DNA of 64,000 nt from Kribbella sp. NBC_01245 (GCF_036226525.1 NZ_CP108487.1:7812001-7876000), one strand, 5' to 3'; positions 9,151-18,485 are shown, numbered from the stretch's first letter. Made by a program: numbers and translations. The notes: generated by a model not told the origin, from the letters alone.

Positions 9151-9161
9151 ATTCATCCGAT
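9151..9161. promoter_or_regulatory. Candidate operator, copy 1 (ATTCATCCGAT)
   Basis: ATTCATCCGAT sits 24 bases upstream of the binding-protein start. Its exact reverse complement recurs at 9273-9283, and a one-base variant is at 9307-9317. Position and repetition between a GntR-type regulator and its divergent operon suggest the regulator's binding site. This is inferred. Confidence 0.55.
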
Positions 9162-9272
9162 CTTTGAGGGGCGCGCCCGGTAGAGTCAATGGTTCAGCCA
9201 GCAAAAAGTCCGATCATATTCGGGGGTCATAGGCGGCAGATAGGGCTTGTGGACATCAGAAGCGGCCAGGAC

Positions 9273-9283
9273 ATCGGATGAAT
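9273..9283. promoter_or_regulatory. Candidate operator, copy 2 (ATCGGATGAAT)
   Basis: Exact reverse complement of the 9151-9161 site, in the middle of the divergent intergenic region. Confidence 0.55.
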
Positions 9284-9306
9284 GATAGTCCACGCTGCTC
9301 TGATAG

Positions 9307-9317
9307 ATCGGATGTAT
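9307..9317. promoter_or_regulatory. Candidate operator, copy 3 (ATCGGATGTAT)
   Basis: Differs by one base from copy 2 and lies 16 bases before the regulator start codon, suited to autoregulation. Confidence 0.5.
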
Positions 9318-9333
9318 CTGACCGGGAGGGCCA

Positions 9334-10005
9334 ATGCGTGTCACCGATGAGGCGATCGAGCAGATCAAGCGGATGATCGTGACGGGAAAGCTGCGGCCCG
9401 GTGACCGGCTGCCCCGGGAGGCGGATCTGGCGGCCCGGCTCGGGCTGTCCCGCAGCTCGCTGCGTGAGGCGGTCAAGGCGCTCGCCCTGATCCGGGTGCT
9501 GGACGTTCGCCAAGGGGACGGCACCTATGTCACCAGCCTGGAGCCGGCGATGCTGTTGGAGACGATGGGCTTCGTCGTAGACCTCCACCAGGACACCTCG
9601 GTGCTGGAATTCTTCGAGGTCCGCCGCATCCTTGAACCGGCGGCCGCCGCACGGGCCGCCGTTCAGATGACCGACGAGCAGATCGGGGTCGCCCGCAAGC
9701 TGCTGGACGAGCTCGGCCCGGAGCCGTCCGTGGGGGAACTACTCTCCTCCGACGTCGAGTTCCACCGGCTGATCGCGTTCGGTAGCGGCAATCGCGCGCT
9801 CGCCTCGATCATCGACAGCCTGCGCCAGCCGACCTTCCGGGCGCGGGTCTGGCGCGGTCTGACCGAGACCGACGCCATCGCCCGCACCCTGGCCGAGCAC
9901 CGCGCGATCCTGGACGCGATCGCCGACCGCCAGCCCGAGGTCGCCCGCTCCTGGGCGACGGTCCACATCGCCGGCGTCGAACACTGGCTCCAACACGCAA
10001 CCTAG
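9334..10005 (+). CDS. FadR-subfamily GntR transcriptional regulator
   Basis: Regulator of 223 residues. The N-terminal GntR winged helix (residues 1-70) contains LRPGDRLPREADLAARLGLS followed by RSSLREAVKAL. The C-terminal all-helical FCD ligand domain has EVRRILEPAAAARAA and two later His positions (VEFHRLIA, EHRAIL) of the type that bind a metal. It is divergent from the fucosidase/ABC operon and probably its local, sugar-responsive regulator. GGGAGGG precedes ATG 9334. The effector is unknown. Confidence 0.9.
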   Translation: MRVTDEAIEQIKRMIVTGKLRPGDRLPREADLAARLGLSRSSLREAVKALALIRVLDVRQGDGTYVTSLEPAMLLETMGFVVDLHQDTSVLEFFEVRRILEPAAAARAAVQMTDEQIGVARKLLDELGPEPSVGELLSSDVEFHRLIAFGSGNRALASIIDSLRQPTFRARVWRGLTETDAIARTLAEHRAILDAIADRQPEVARSWATVHIAGVEHWLQHAT

Positions 10006-10021
10006 GCCCTATGCCTTTCAC

Positions 10022-11821
10022 TTACGGTTTGAACTCCAGCAGGACGGCGGACGGCATCGGCAGCGTGAGTTCGACCGTGTTGCCGTCGGCAACGATCGGC
10101 CGGGTGGTGAGCGCGCTGCGTTCCGCGAGCGCCTTCCACTGATCGTCCGAAGGCCAAACGCCAACCCCGAGATCAGCCGCGGCGGCCGCGACGTCGCCCA
10201 CACCGGTCGCGAGAGTCGTCGCGGTCACCTGCCAGGACTCGTCGAGCCCGGCCACGTCGAGCCGGATCGTGCGGGCCAGTTCCGCCGCACCATCGGCCTT
10301 GGTCTGGTCGAGCGTCAGGTTCCACACCAGTACGGCGACGCGGTCGCGATCGCGCGAGGCCCACGCCTCGATCAGGCTGCCGCCACCATCACCGCTCATC
10401 GCCACCGGAAGCTCGACCGGGCCGAGCCGATCAAGCAACGACAACGCGTGGAACCGCGGTTTCGCGAGCCCGCCAACGGTCAACAGGCCGAATCCGCCAT
10501 GCAAAAGCTTCGGCGGCCGCCCCAGTTCCTCGAAGTGGTCGGACGCCACCCAATAGGCGAGCGCCTCGACCCGCCCGGCCGCCGATCGCATCCCGCGCAG
10601 CAGGAAGATCCCGGCGAACACCGAATCGCTGATCGGGTTGAAGTGCGTCGGCGTGACACCCCATTCGGTCCACAGGATGCGGGCATCGCCAAAGCCGTGC
10701 CGGTCGAGAGAGGCCCGTACGTCCAAGGGCGGCGACCCGTACGTGTGAGTCGTGACGAAGTCCACCGGCGAACCGCTCGAGGCTGCGTGCGCAAGCAGGT
10801 CGTCCACCCAGCCGGCCGCGGCGGAGGACGGCCCGCCCACCGACAGCCCGTCGTCGACCGAACGAACGGCGGCCGCGGTCACGTCGTACAGGCGCAGCCA
10901 TTCGGCCTTGGTGCCGGACCAGAAGACCTCGAGATTGGCCTCGTTCCACACCTCGAAGTCCCAGTGCCGGACCTCGTCCAGGCCGTACCGATCGACCAGG
11001 TGCTGGACGAGTTTCTTGATCAGCAGACCCCACCGGTCGTAGTCCTTCGGCGGCGAGATGATCGCGCCGTACGCGAAGACGGTCTTCGACGGATCGCTAG
11101 CCAGGTCGCGTGGCATGAACCCGAGCTCCACCACGGGCCGCATCCCGATCGCCAGGACTTTGTCGTAGATCGCGTCAACCACGGAGAAGTCGTACGCCGC
11201 CGGGCCCTCGGTCTCGATCCGCGTGTCGTCGTGGAAGATCGCGTGCGCGCGGACCGTCCGTACGCCGAGCTCGTCGTGCATCCGTCTTAGCGCGCTCTCG
11301 AGTTCGGCGCCGATCCGCTTGCCGCCGGTGAGGTCCTCGCAGAGCAACTGGCTGAGCCGTTCGCTGCCGACCATCGGGACCCAGGGCCGGTGCAACTCGA
11401 TGCCCTCGGCAACGGCATCCACGTGAATCGTGACCACCGGAGTTTCGTTGCTGAGGGCAAGTGGCGTCGCCTCGACCTGGTGGCTGGGACGACCGCGTGT
11501 GGTCACCTCCGGCACGCTCGCCACGGCATACCTGTACGTCGTACCGGGGGTGCAGGTGGTGTCGACGTACGGGCCGGATGGGACCGAGAGCACGTCCCCG
11601 CTGTGGTGGTCCACCGGCATGAGCTCGCCATCCGGCGCCACGCATCGGAGGATCAGATAGCCCACCGCGCCTGGGACCGGCGACCAGTCGATCGTCACCT
11701 GACCGACGCCGCCGACCGCTGCCACGCTTGCCGGCGGATCCAGGTCAGGCAGTTCGAGGCTGCTCTGGTCGCTGCGCAGGGCGATCCGCTGCTCCCAATC
11801 CGTACGGGCGTCTGACGTCAT
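10022..11821 (-). CDS. GH39-type glycoside hydrolase with N-terminal FN3-like domain
   Basis: Protein of 599 residues. A fibronectin-III-like module spans about residues 30-120. A TIM-barrel glycosidase follows, most like GH39 (beta-xylosidase or iduronidase type). FEVWNEANLEVFW holds the likely acid/base Glu294, and ILWTEWGVT holds the likely nucleophile Glu386. A beta-sandwich C-terminus follows. No signal peptide is seen, so a cytoplasmic site is inferred. ATG 11821 overlaps the stop of the upstream gene (TGATG). It is the last gene of the LacI-controlled sugar operon. The substrate is unknown. Confidence 0.82.
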   Translation of the reverse strand: MTSDARTDWEQRIALRSDQSSLELPDLDPPASVAAVGGVGQVTIDWSPVPGAVGYLILRCVAPDGELMPVDHHSGDVLSVPSGPYVDTTCTPGTTYRYAVASVPEVTTRGRPSHQVEATPLALSNETPVVTIHVDAVAEGIELHRPWVPMVGSERLSQLLCEDLTGGKRIGAELESALRRMHDELGVRTVRAHAIFHDDTRIETEGPAAYDFSVVDAIYDKVLAIGMRPVVELGFMPRDLASDPSKTVFAYGAIISPPKDYDRWGLLIKKLVQHLVDRYGLDEVRHWDFEVWNEANLEVFWSGTKAEWLRLYDVTAAAVRSVDDGLSVGGPSSAAAGWVDDLLAHAASSGSPVDFVTTHTYGSPPLDVRASLDRHGFGDARILWTEWGVTPTHFNPISDSVFAGIFLLRGMRSAAGRVEALAYWVASDHFEELGRPPKLLHGGFGLLTVGGLAKPRFHALSLLDRLGPVELPVAMSGDGGGSLIEAWASRDRDRVAVLVWNLTLDQTKADGAAELARTIRLDVAGLDESWQVTATTLATGVGDVAAAAADLGVGVWPSDDQWKALAERSALTTRPIVADGNTVELTLPMPSAVLLEFKP

Positions 11822-13383
11822 CAGCGCTCCAGTCCGGCGGCAAACACCTCTTGCCCGATCAACGGCCGGATCCGCCGTTCGACCTGGCCCTGGCTGAAGT
11901 TGCGCCGGATCACGTTGTTCGCGAAGACGTTGCCCAGGGCACCCATCACCATGGCCTGGTCCAGGGACAGATAGCGCTTCGCGATCCGGCCGGACTTCAC
12001 CGCGACCGAATCGTAGAACCCGCCTTCGCCGTACGCCTTGAGGTTCCGCTCGATCCGCCGCAGGTTGTCGAACGCCTGGCGCGGTGCGTACGGCATGGCC
12101 AGGAACGCCGCGTGCGGGGTCACCACGCCGTCGCCGAAGGTGGGGTTCGGGTTGGTGCCCTCGCGGCAGCCCTCGAAGCCGCGGTCGAAGTTGGTCGCCT
12201 CCACGTCCGACGGGTACCCACCCGGATCCATGCCGATCGCGTCCACCCCGTAAACGGCGTACCCACCGAGCGGGTTCGAGGCGGGGGAGAAGCCCCAGTA
12301 GCCGTACCTCGCCTCGTCCAGGCCGTGCTCGATGTGGGCTCGCACGGTGAGTGGGTGGTTGACGCCCCAACTGCGCGGCGCCCAACTGGCCTCGGGTACG
12401 AACAGGTCCGGCATCAACGCCTCGAACATGTCGCCACCCCAGGACGGGACGATTCGCATCCCTCGGTACGAGTAGGCGCCTTCGAACACGTCGATCCCGT
12501 GATACGTCCGGTGCACCCCGGTCGCCTTCTGCTCCAGCCAGGCCCAGTCGCATGAGTCCGGGAAGACGCGCTGGGTTGCGAAGTAGTGCGCGGGCGGAAT
12601 CTGGCCGCGAGCAATGCCGATATAGCTGGCGATCCGTGGCTCGGTGACCGCGATGTCGTAGTGGAACTTGCGGTAGTACACGTCCGGCCCGACGCCGGCG
12701 TGATTGCCCTTGTCGGTCTCCTCGTCCGGCGGCGACGTCTCGAAGAACCCACCACGCAAGAGTCCGGCCGCCACCCCGGGCCGGGCCGCCGGGTTGTAAT
12801 AGTAGGCGAAGTTCATCTTGTCCAGGAGGGATTCCGCCAGCTGCCGCACCCGTGGTTCCGCGTTACGCACAACCATCAACGCGGCCGCGAACCACCCGTT
12901 GTCCACGCTCGACACGAACGGCGTGATCGGCCGCGTCCCGTCCGGATCGACGTACAGCACCTCACCCGTCGCCTCGTCATACCAGTTGAAGAACATCCCA
13001 CTGGCCTCGTGATGATCCACCCTCGCCATCGTCCTGAGCGTCTTCGCCATCCGGCCATACGCCTCATCCCGCGAGATGATCCCCAACTCCCGCGCCACCA
13101 CCGCACTCCACAAATACCCACCAATGTTCGTCGGCGACGTATACCCGCTGCGGACGGGACTGGTCACCGAGGCGCCAATATTGTCAGCCGGCAACCCAGT
13201 GGCCTCATCCGTCATCGCCACCAAACTCCGCCACGTATCCCTCGCCCACCTCTTCCAATCATCGGGCCCTTGTGACGCGGCGTGTCGTGCTTCATCGGTC
13301 CCTTGTGACCAGGCCTGCTGCGTCGTGAGGGCGCTGGCGGCGGTGCCGGCGAGCAGGGTACGGCGGTTGATGATGGCGGTCAT
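11821..13383 (-). CDS. Tat-secreted glycoamylase-domain protein (GH144-like)
   Basis: Protein of 520 residues starting with a twin-arginine signal (NRRTLLAGTAASALTTQQAW). The rest is an alpha/alpha-barrel of the glycoamylase Pfam type (PF10091), whose known members include GH144 beta-1,2-glucan-active enzymes. Typical blocks are GWFAAALMVVRNAEPRVRQL, WGGDMFEALMPDLFVPE, WGFSPASNP, GVVTPHAAFLAMPYAP and FYDSVAV. It is probably exported folded and acts on a polysaccharide or oligosaccharide. It sits between the permease and GH39 genes in one operon. Substrate specificity is an open question. Confidence 0.8.
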   Translation of the reverse strand: MTAIINRRTLLAGTAASALTTQQAWSQGTDEARHAASQGPDDWKRWARDTWRSLVAMTDEATGLPADNIGASVTSPVRSGYTSPTNIGGYLWSAVVARELGIISRDEAYGRMAKTLRTMARVDHHEASGMFFNWYDEATGEVLYVDPDGTRPITPFVSSVDNGWFAAALMVVRNAEPRVRQLAESLLDKMNFAYYYNPAARPGVAAGLLRGGFFETSPPDEETDKGNHAGVGPDVYYRKFHYDIAVTEPRIASYIGIARGQIPPAHYFATQRVFPDSCDWAWLEQKATGVHRTYHGIDVFEGAYSYRGMRIVPSWGGDMFEALMPDLFVPEASWAPRSWGVNHPLTVRAHIEHGLDEARYGYWGFSPASNPLGGYAVYGVDAIGMDPGGYPSDVEATNFDRGFEGCREGTNPNPTFGDGVVTPHAAFLAMPYAPRQAFDNLRRIERNLKAYGEGGFYDSVAVKSGRIAKRYLSLDQAMVMGALGNVFANNVIRRNFSQGQVERRIRPLIGQEVFAAGLER

Positions 13384-13400
13384 CTCTCACTCCAAACGGG

Positions 13401-14210
13401 TTATTTGAGACCGGTGATCGCGATGCCCTTGGTGATGTGCCGCTGGAAGGCGATGTAGATCAGCAGCACCGGTACGACGACCACGACGGCGCCGGCCATC
13501 AGCAGTCCGTACCGCTGGGCGTTCTGGCCGGTCGAGTAGAGGGCCAGCGCGACGGGCAGCGTGTACTTGTCCTCGGTCTGGGCGATCACCAGTGGCCAGA
13601 GGAAGTTGTTCCAGGAGCCGAGGAAGGTGAGGATGCCGAGTGTGGCCAGGGCCGGCCGGCACAACGGCAACATGATCCGTACGAAGATGCCCAGTTCGCT
13701 CGTGCCGTCGACCCGGCCCGCGTCCATCAGGTCGTCCGGCAGCCCGGCGAAGAACTGCCGCATCAGGAACACGCCGAATGGCGAGACCAGGAACGGCAGG
13801 ATCAGACCGGGATAGCTGTTCTGCAGACCCGCGTTGGTGACGAGCACGAACAGCGGTACGAACGTCACCATGCCCGGCACCATCAACGTCGCCAACACCA
13901 GGACGAACAGCGCGTTCCGGCCGCCGAATCGCAGTTTGGCCAGGGCATAACCGAGCATCGAGCAGAAGGTCAGATTGCCCGCGGTGACGAACAGCGCGAC
14001 CACGGTCGAGTTGAGGAAGTACCGCGGGAAGTTCGCCTTACTCAGCAGCTCGCTGTAGTTGCCGATGGTCGGTGCCTCCGGCAACCAAGTCGGCGGCACC
14101 CGGAGCAGCTCGCCGTCGGTCTTGAATGAGCCGAACAACATCCAAGCAAACGGCGCGACCACTACGACGAGGCCCGCGAAACCGATCAGGTAGATCCACC
14201 AGCGGCGCAT
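13401..14210 (-). CDS. Carbohydrate ABC transporter permease, MalG-type (second operon)
   Basis: Permease of 269 residues with six hydrophobic segments. The EAA loop is DAGRVDGTSELGIFVRIMLP and the C-terminus is HITKGIAITGLK, as in MalG-type proteins. The start codon directly abuts the stop of the MalF-type gene upstream. It belongs to the LacI-regulated operon. Confidence 0.95.
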   Translation of the reverse strand: MRRWWIYLIGFAGLVVVVAPFAWMLFGSFKTDGELLRVPPTWLPEAPTIGNYSELLSKANFPRYFLNSTVVALFVTAGNLTFCSMLGYALAKLRFGGRNALFVLVLATLMVPGMVTFVPLFVLVTNAGLQNSYPGLILPFLVSPFGVFLMRQFFAGLPDDLMDAGRVDGTSELGIFVRIMLPLCRPALATLGILTFLGSWNNFLWPLVIAQTEDKYTLPVALALYSTGQNAQRYGLLMAGAVVVVVPVLLIYIAFQRHITKGIAITGLK

Positions 14211-15086
14211 CTACTTCTCCCTCAGCAGCCGGAACTGGATGAAGGTGCAGACCGCGATCACCACGAACAGGATGTAGCTCATCGAAGCGGCCAGCGAGTA
14301 GTTGCCGAAGCCGAACTGCTGGTAGGTGTACATCGACACGGAGATCGTGCTGTTCAGCGGACCACCTTGAGTCATCACCAGCGGCTCCTCGAAGAACTGC
14401 AGATAGCCGATCCCGGTGGTGACCGAGGTGAACAGGATCGTTGGCCTGAGCAACGGAATGGTCAGATGCCGGAATCGTTGCCAAGGGCCCGCACCATCGA
14501 TCTGCCCGGCCTCCTCGACGGTCTGCGGGATGCCCTGCAGACCGGCGAGGAAGATGATCATGGCCGAGCCGAAGTTGCGCCAGACGGCCATCATGATCAG
14601 CGACGGCATCGCCCAGGTCTTCGAGGCGAGCCAGTTCGGCCCGTCGATCCCGACCCAGGACAGCACCGTGTTGAGCAGACCCGAATCCGGATGCAGCACG
14701 AACCGCCAGACCACCGCGACGGCCACGATCGACGTCACCACCGGCAGGTAGTAGCCGACCCGGAACAGGCCTTGGAACCGCTTGACGCCCTTGTCCAGCA
14801 GCACCGCCGCGGCCAGCGCGGCGACCAGGGTGAGCGGCACCCCGATCACCACGAAGTACGCCGTGTTGAACGCGGCCTTGCGGAACGTCTCGTCGGACAG
14901 CGCCTTCAGATAGTTGTCGAACCCGACCCCGTTGACCGCGAACGGCGTCCGCAGATCACGTTGTTTGAGATCGGTGAAACTCATCCCGAGCGAGCCCAGC
15001 ACCGGGCCTGCCGTGAAGGCGCAGAAGAGCGCGAGAAACGGCAGCGCCAGGACCCAGGCCGCGAAGGTCTCGCGGCGAAGGCGCAT
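14211..15086 (-). CDS. Carbohydrate ABC transporter permease, MalF-type (second operon)
   Basis: Permease of 291 residues with about six membrane helices. The EAA-type loop is EEAGQIDGAGPWQRFRHLTI. ATG 15086 overlaps the binding-protein stop (TGATG). It works with the MalG-type permease and with the binding protein, if that is functional. Confidence 0.95.
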   Translation of the reverse strand: MRLRRETFAAWVLALPFLALFCAFTAGPVLGSLGMSFTDLKQRDLRTPFAVNGVGFDNYLKALSDETFRKAAFNTAYFVVIGVPLTLVAALAAAVLLDKGVKRFQGLFRVGYYLPVVTSIVAVAVVWRFVLHPDSGLLNTVLSWVGIDGPNWLASKTWAMPSLIMMAVWRNFGSAMIIFLAGLQGIPQTVEEAGQIDGAGPWQRFRHLTIPLLRPTILFTSVTTGIGYLQFFEEPLVMTQGGPLNSTISVSMYTYQQFGFGNYSLAASMSYILFVVIAVCTFIQFRLLREK

Positions 15087-16356
15087 CAGCTACCGGTTCC
15101 GATCGCGGTGGCCTTGGCCTGGATCGCCTTCGCGGTTTCGGCGGGGGACAGGCCGGACTTCGTCAGCTTCTCCACCTCGGTGTCGAAGGCGCTCGCGACC
15201 TGCTCCCAGTTCACGATCGCGGGCGGCGCCTTGGCGTCCTCGAGCTGCTTGCCGAAGACGGGTAGCAGCGGGTCGGACGCGATGCTCGGGTCCTGCCAGC
15301 TCGACTTCACCGCGGGCAGGTCGGTCGACAACTTGAACCACTCGGTCTGGGTCTTGGCGTCGCTGAGGAATTTCACCAGCTTCCAGGCGCTGTCCTTGTT
15401 CTGGCTGTTCTTGAACACGACGAAGTTGCTGCCACCGACGAACGACGTGGCGGTCTTCTTCTTCGGGATCTGGAACACGCCGATCTTCTCCTTCATACCG
15501 GCGCCGCCGAGCTTGCTGACCGAGCCCGCCATCCACGGACCCGAGATGAACATCGGCACGCTGCCGTTGACGAACTGCGACTCGGTGGCGTTGGCCGGCA
15601 GATCGGTTCCAGCCAGCTTCTCGGTGAAGAAGCTCTGGTAGTACGCCAGCGCCTCCTGCATCTCCGGGGTGTCCAGCGTGAACTCCTTGTCACCCTCAGC
15701 CGTTATGGAAGCTCCTGCCGACCAGGCGAACGGCATGACCGTCTGCCACGACCCCTGTCCACCCGGTTGAAGGTTGATCCCGTACTTCGCGCCCTGCGCC
15801 TTCATGGCCTTCGCCATCGCCTTGAGCCCGTCCCAGTCGGTAGGCGGGGCGTTGATTCCAGCCTTGGCTGCAAGGTCTTTCCGGTAGTACACGAGCCGGG
15901 TCTCGACGTCCAGGGCACGCCGTAGCTAGTGCCTCCGACCTCTGTGGTCTCCTGTGCGCCGGGGAAGAACGCACCGGTGTCTATGCCGGTTGGAGTCGGG
16001 TCTAGCGCGCCGAGATCCGCGAACTCACCCATCCAAGTAGTGCCGACCATGGCGGCGTCTGGCAGCGACTGGGCCGTGATCGCGGTAGTGAACTTGTTGT
16101 GCGCGGCATCCCACGGAATCGCCGTCACCTTCACCTTGGCGCCCGGATTCTGCTCCTCGAAGGTCTTCACCAGCTTGGGCAGGTGCTCGCCCTCGGTACC
16201 CATCGCCCAGACGGTGATATCGCCGGTGGCGGGCCCTTCGGAGATCGTGGTGCTGGCTTGTGGTGCTTCACCGGTGTCCTCCGCGCGCCCACAGGCGGCG
16301 AGGGCCAGCGTGGTGGCAAGGAAAATGCTGACTAGCCGGGCGGATTGCGTGACCAT
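15086..16356 (-). pseudogene. Sugar-binding lipoprotein gene with a one-base frameshift
   Basis: Extracellular solute-binding protein of a CUT1 importer. The first part (from ATG 16356) has a lipoprotein signal with Cys22 (TTLALAAC) and reads correctly to SYGVPW. The remainder, from ETRLVYYRKDLAAKAG to AIQAKATAIGTGS, lies in another frame. The break is near 15910-15911, where the coding strand reads TGGACGTC; one extra G (TGGGACGTC) would restore a continuous protein of about 423 residues. Both halves keep family sequence and no other damage is seen. A recent deletion or a sequence error is therefore likelier than old decay. No slippery heptamer is visible. Confidence 0.85.
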
Positions 16357-17387
16357 CATGTCTCCTCGTTCGATGCCTCTGATTCCCCCGGTTGCGTGCC
16401 ACAGCTGGTGCGCAGCACGATCTGCGTCGCCAGTACGTCGTTGCGGGTGCGGTTCCGCTCCCCGGTGATGCGTTCATGCAGGCGTTGCGCGGCCAGCCGG
16501 CCCAACTCGGCCATCGGCTGACGAACCGTGGTCAGCCCGGGCGAGACGTACCGCGCGGCCATCACGTCGTCCCACCCCGTCACCACGACTTCACCCGGTA
16601 CGCCGATCCCCTTGGCCTGCAGGGTTTTGATCGCCGCCAGCGCGAGCTCGTCGTTAGCGCAGACAAGCCCGTCCGGCCGGCTTTTGAGGGTCAGCCAGTG
16701 CTCCGCCATGGCAGCACCGGCCTCCTCGGTGAGCGGCAACTGCTCGGGCTTGGGCGCCGGCAAATCGCGCTTGCGATGTGCCGCGGAAAAGCCCTTGTAC
16801 CGCTCAGCGACGTCGTACCCGCTGTTCGGATCCCCGACGAAGACCAGGTCTTTCCGGCCACTCGCGAGCAGCCGACGCGTGAGCTTCTCGGCACTACCGG
16901 CGCTCTCGGTGCGGACCGAGTCGCATCCGCTGACCGGGGGATGAGCCAGCAGTACGACGGGCACGCCCGCCTGGCGCAGGCCTTTGACCGCGTCGAGGTT
17001 CAACGCGTTGCCGTGCACGACGATCCCGTCGACGCGGCCGGCGAGTTCCCGCAGGGCCCGGCCGGCCTCGTCGCTGCGCCCATGCGTGACGGTGATGATG
17101 ACGGATTGCCCGCGCTCACCGGCCCAGCGCTCGTACCCCATCAGGAGATCGCCGTAGAACGGACCGGCCAGGTCGGGCAGCACCAGCCCGTGCGCCTCAT
17201 GCCGGTGGACCGCGAGGCTCCGAGCGGCTCGCAGGGGAACGTAGTTCAGCTCCCGGGCGGCCTCGGCCACCTTGAGCCGCGCCTTCTCCGACACCGGCCC
17301 GGTGCCCTGCAACACCCGCGACACCGTGGCGATCGAGAGCTTCGCCAACGCTGCCACGTCATAGATCGTCGCCGGGCGGGACGGCAT
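16356..17387 (-). CDS. LacI-family transcriptional repressor
   Basis: Regulator of 343 residues. The N-terminal LacI helix-turn-helix is TIYDVAALAKLSIATVSRVL with the hinge helix LNYVPLRAARSLA. A periplasmic-binding-protein-like sensor domain follows (ANDELALAA, VTGWDDVMAARYVSPGLTTV). ATG 17387 is preceded by AAGGAGAAAC. Its stop lies inside the ATGATG at the start of the binding-protein gene, so the repressor gene is the first cistron of the operon it presumably controls. A matching LacI-type operator lies just upstream. Confidence 0.93.
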   Translation of the reverse strand: MPSRPATIYDVAALAKLSIATVSRVLQGTGPVSEKARLKVAEAARELNYVPLRAARSLAVHRHEAHGLVLPDLAGPFYGDLLMGYERWAGERGQSVIITVTHGRSDEAGRALRELAGRVDGIVVHGNALNLDAVKGLRQAGVPVVLLAHPPVSGCDSVRTESAGSAEKLTRRLLASGRKDLVFVGDPNSGYDVAERYKGFSAAHRKRDLPAPKPEQLPLTEEAGAAMAEHWLTLKSRPDGLVCANDELALAAIKTLQAKGIGVPGEVVVTGWDDVMAARYVSPGLTTVRQPMAELGRLAAQRLHERITGERNRTRNDVLATQIVLRTSCGTQPGESEASNEET

Positions 17388-17409
17388 GTTTCTCCTTCTG
17401 GGGCAGGAG

Positions 17410-17423
17410 TGGAAGCGCTTACA
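17410..17423. promoter_or_regulatory. LacI-type operator (TGGAAGCGCTTACA)
   Basis: Near-palindrome with the central CG and GAAGCGCTT core typical of LacI-family operators in actinobacteria. It lies 23 bases upstream of the repressor start. Position and family together suggest that it binds the repressor and controls the whole downstream sugar operon. Confidence 0.7.
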
Positions 17424-17491
17424 GTTTTCGACCTTGCCCGTTTCCGCGCCATTGGTCAAGGCTTCGGCGCGAATCATGCGACGATGGCTCG

Positions 17492-18067
17492 GTGACCTCA
17501 GGCGAACGCGACGACAGACTTTGGCTGGTCCGCCACGGCGAGACCGAGTGGAGCAAGAACGGCCGCCACACGTCCACCACGGACCTGCCGCTGACCCCGG
17601 AAGGCGAGAAGACCGCGGCCACGTTGCGCGAGCGATTGGCCGGGCACAGCTTCGATTTGGTCCTCACCAGTCCACGGGTGCGCGCGCGTCATACCGCCGA
17701 GCTCGCGGGCTTCCCCGACGCCGAGGTCGACGAGGATCTGGTCGAGTGGGACTACGGCTCGTACGAGGGCATCACCACGGCCGAGATCCGCAAAACCGTG
17801 CCGGGCTGGACCGTCTGGTCATCGCCGGTGCCGGGTGGCGAGACTGCTGCCCAGATCGCGACCCGCCTCGACCGCGTCAACCGCCGCATCGCCTCGGTCG
17901 ACGGCGACGTACTCGTCTTCGGCCACTCCCACGCCCTGCGCGCCCTCACCGCCCGCTGGCTCGAACTAGACGTCACCGAAGGCCGCCACTTCGTCCTCAA
18001 CACCGCCACCATCTCCACCCTCGGCTGGGACCGCGGCTCCCCCGTCGTCCATCACTGGAACATGTAA
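17492..18067 (+). CDS. Histidine phosphatase superfamily protein
   Basis: Phosphoglycerate-mutase-like phosphatase of 191 residues. The catalytic motif LVRHGETEW is near residue 13, followed by TSPRVRARHTAEL, then VEWDYGSYEG and the second catalytic His in VFGHSHALRAL. The GTG start at 17492 is accepted because the motif follows within normal distance. The substrate is unknown. It is divergent from the LacI gene and convergent with the Nudix gene. Confidence 0.9.
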   Translation: MTSGERDDRLWLVRHGETEWSKNGRHTSTTDLPLTPEGEKTAATLRERLAGHSFDLVLTSPRVRARHTAELAGFPDAEVDEDLVEWDYGSYEGITTAEIRKTVPGWTVWSSPVPGGETAAQIATRLDRVNRRIASVDGDVLVFGHSHALRALTARWLELDVTEGRHFVLNTATISTLGWDRGSPVVHHWNM

Positions 18068-18068
18068 G

Positions 18069-18485
18069 TCAGCCCGGGAGGGCGTTCCACTGGGCGAGGG
18101 TGCTGGCCAGGAGGGTGGCGGTGGGGAGGGCGTCGAACTCGTCGCGGTTGACGAAGCGGGCGTCGCGGGCGTCGTCGCCGGGTGTCAGGGTGCCACCGGT
18201 TCGCTCCGCTTCGTAGTCGCGGATGACGTAGAGCACGCCGTTGGGGCCGTCGCGCTCGACGGTGCCGACCAGCTCGCCGACCTCGATCGTGATTCCGGTC
18301 TCTTCGGCCACTTCGCGGGCGACGGCGACCGGATCCGACTCGCCCGGTTCGACCCGGCCGCCGGGCAGCGACCAACGGCCCTCATCCGGGGCGTGACCTC
18401 GCTGAATGAGCAGTAGCCGGCGCTGGTCGTCGTATACCAGGGCGCCGACGCAGTCGACCGACGGGCGGTCCGGATCCGTGTCCAT
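18069..18485 (-). CDS. Nudix hydrolase
   Basis: Protein of 138 residues with a complete Nudix box (GGRVEPGE followed by REVAEETGI) that coordinates metal for hydrolysis of a nucleoside diphosphate derivative. It opens with VGALVYDDQRRLLLIQRG, typical of MutT-like housecleaning enzymes. ATG 18485 is chosen; the longer open frame overlaps the divergent PHP gene. No strong ribosome site is seen. Confidence 0.9.
   Translation of the reverse strand: MDTDPDRPSVDCVGALVYDDQRRLLLIQRGHAPDEGRWSLPGGRVEPGESDPVAVAREVAEETGITIEVGELVGTVERDGPNGVLYVIRDYEAERTGGTLTPGDDARDARFVNRDEFDALPTATLLASTLAQWNALPG

Noticed and set aside
15900..15920. Programmed ribosomal frameshift in the binding-protein gene
   Set aside because: No slippery heptamer or downstream structure is visible, and ABC binding proteins are not known to use this. 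A deletion or sequence error is simpler.
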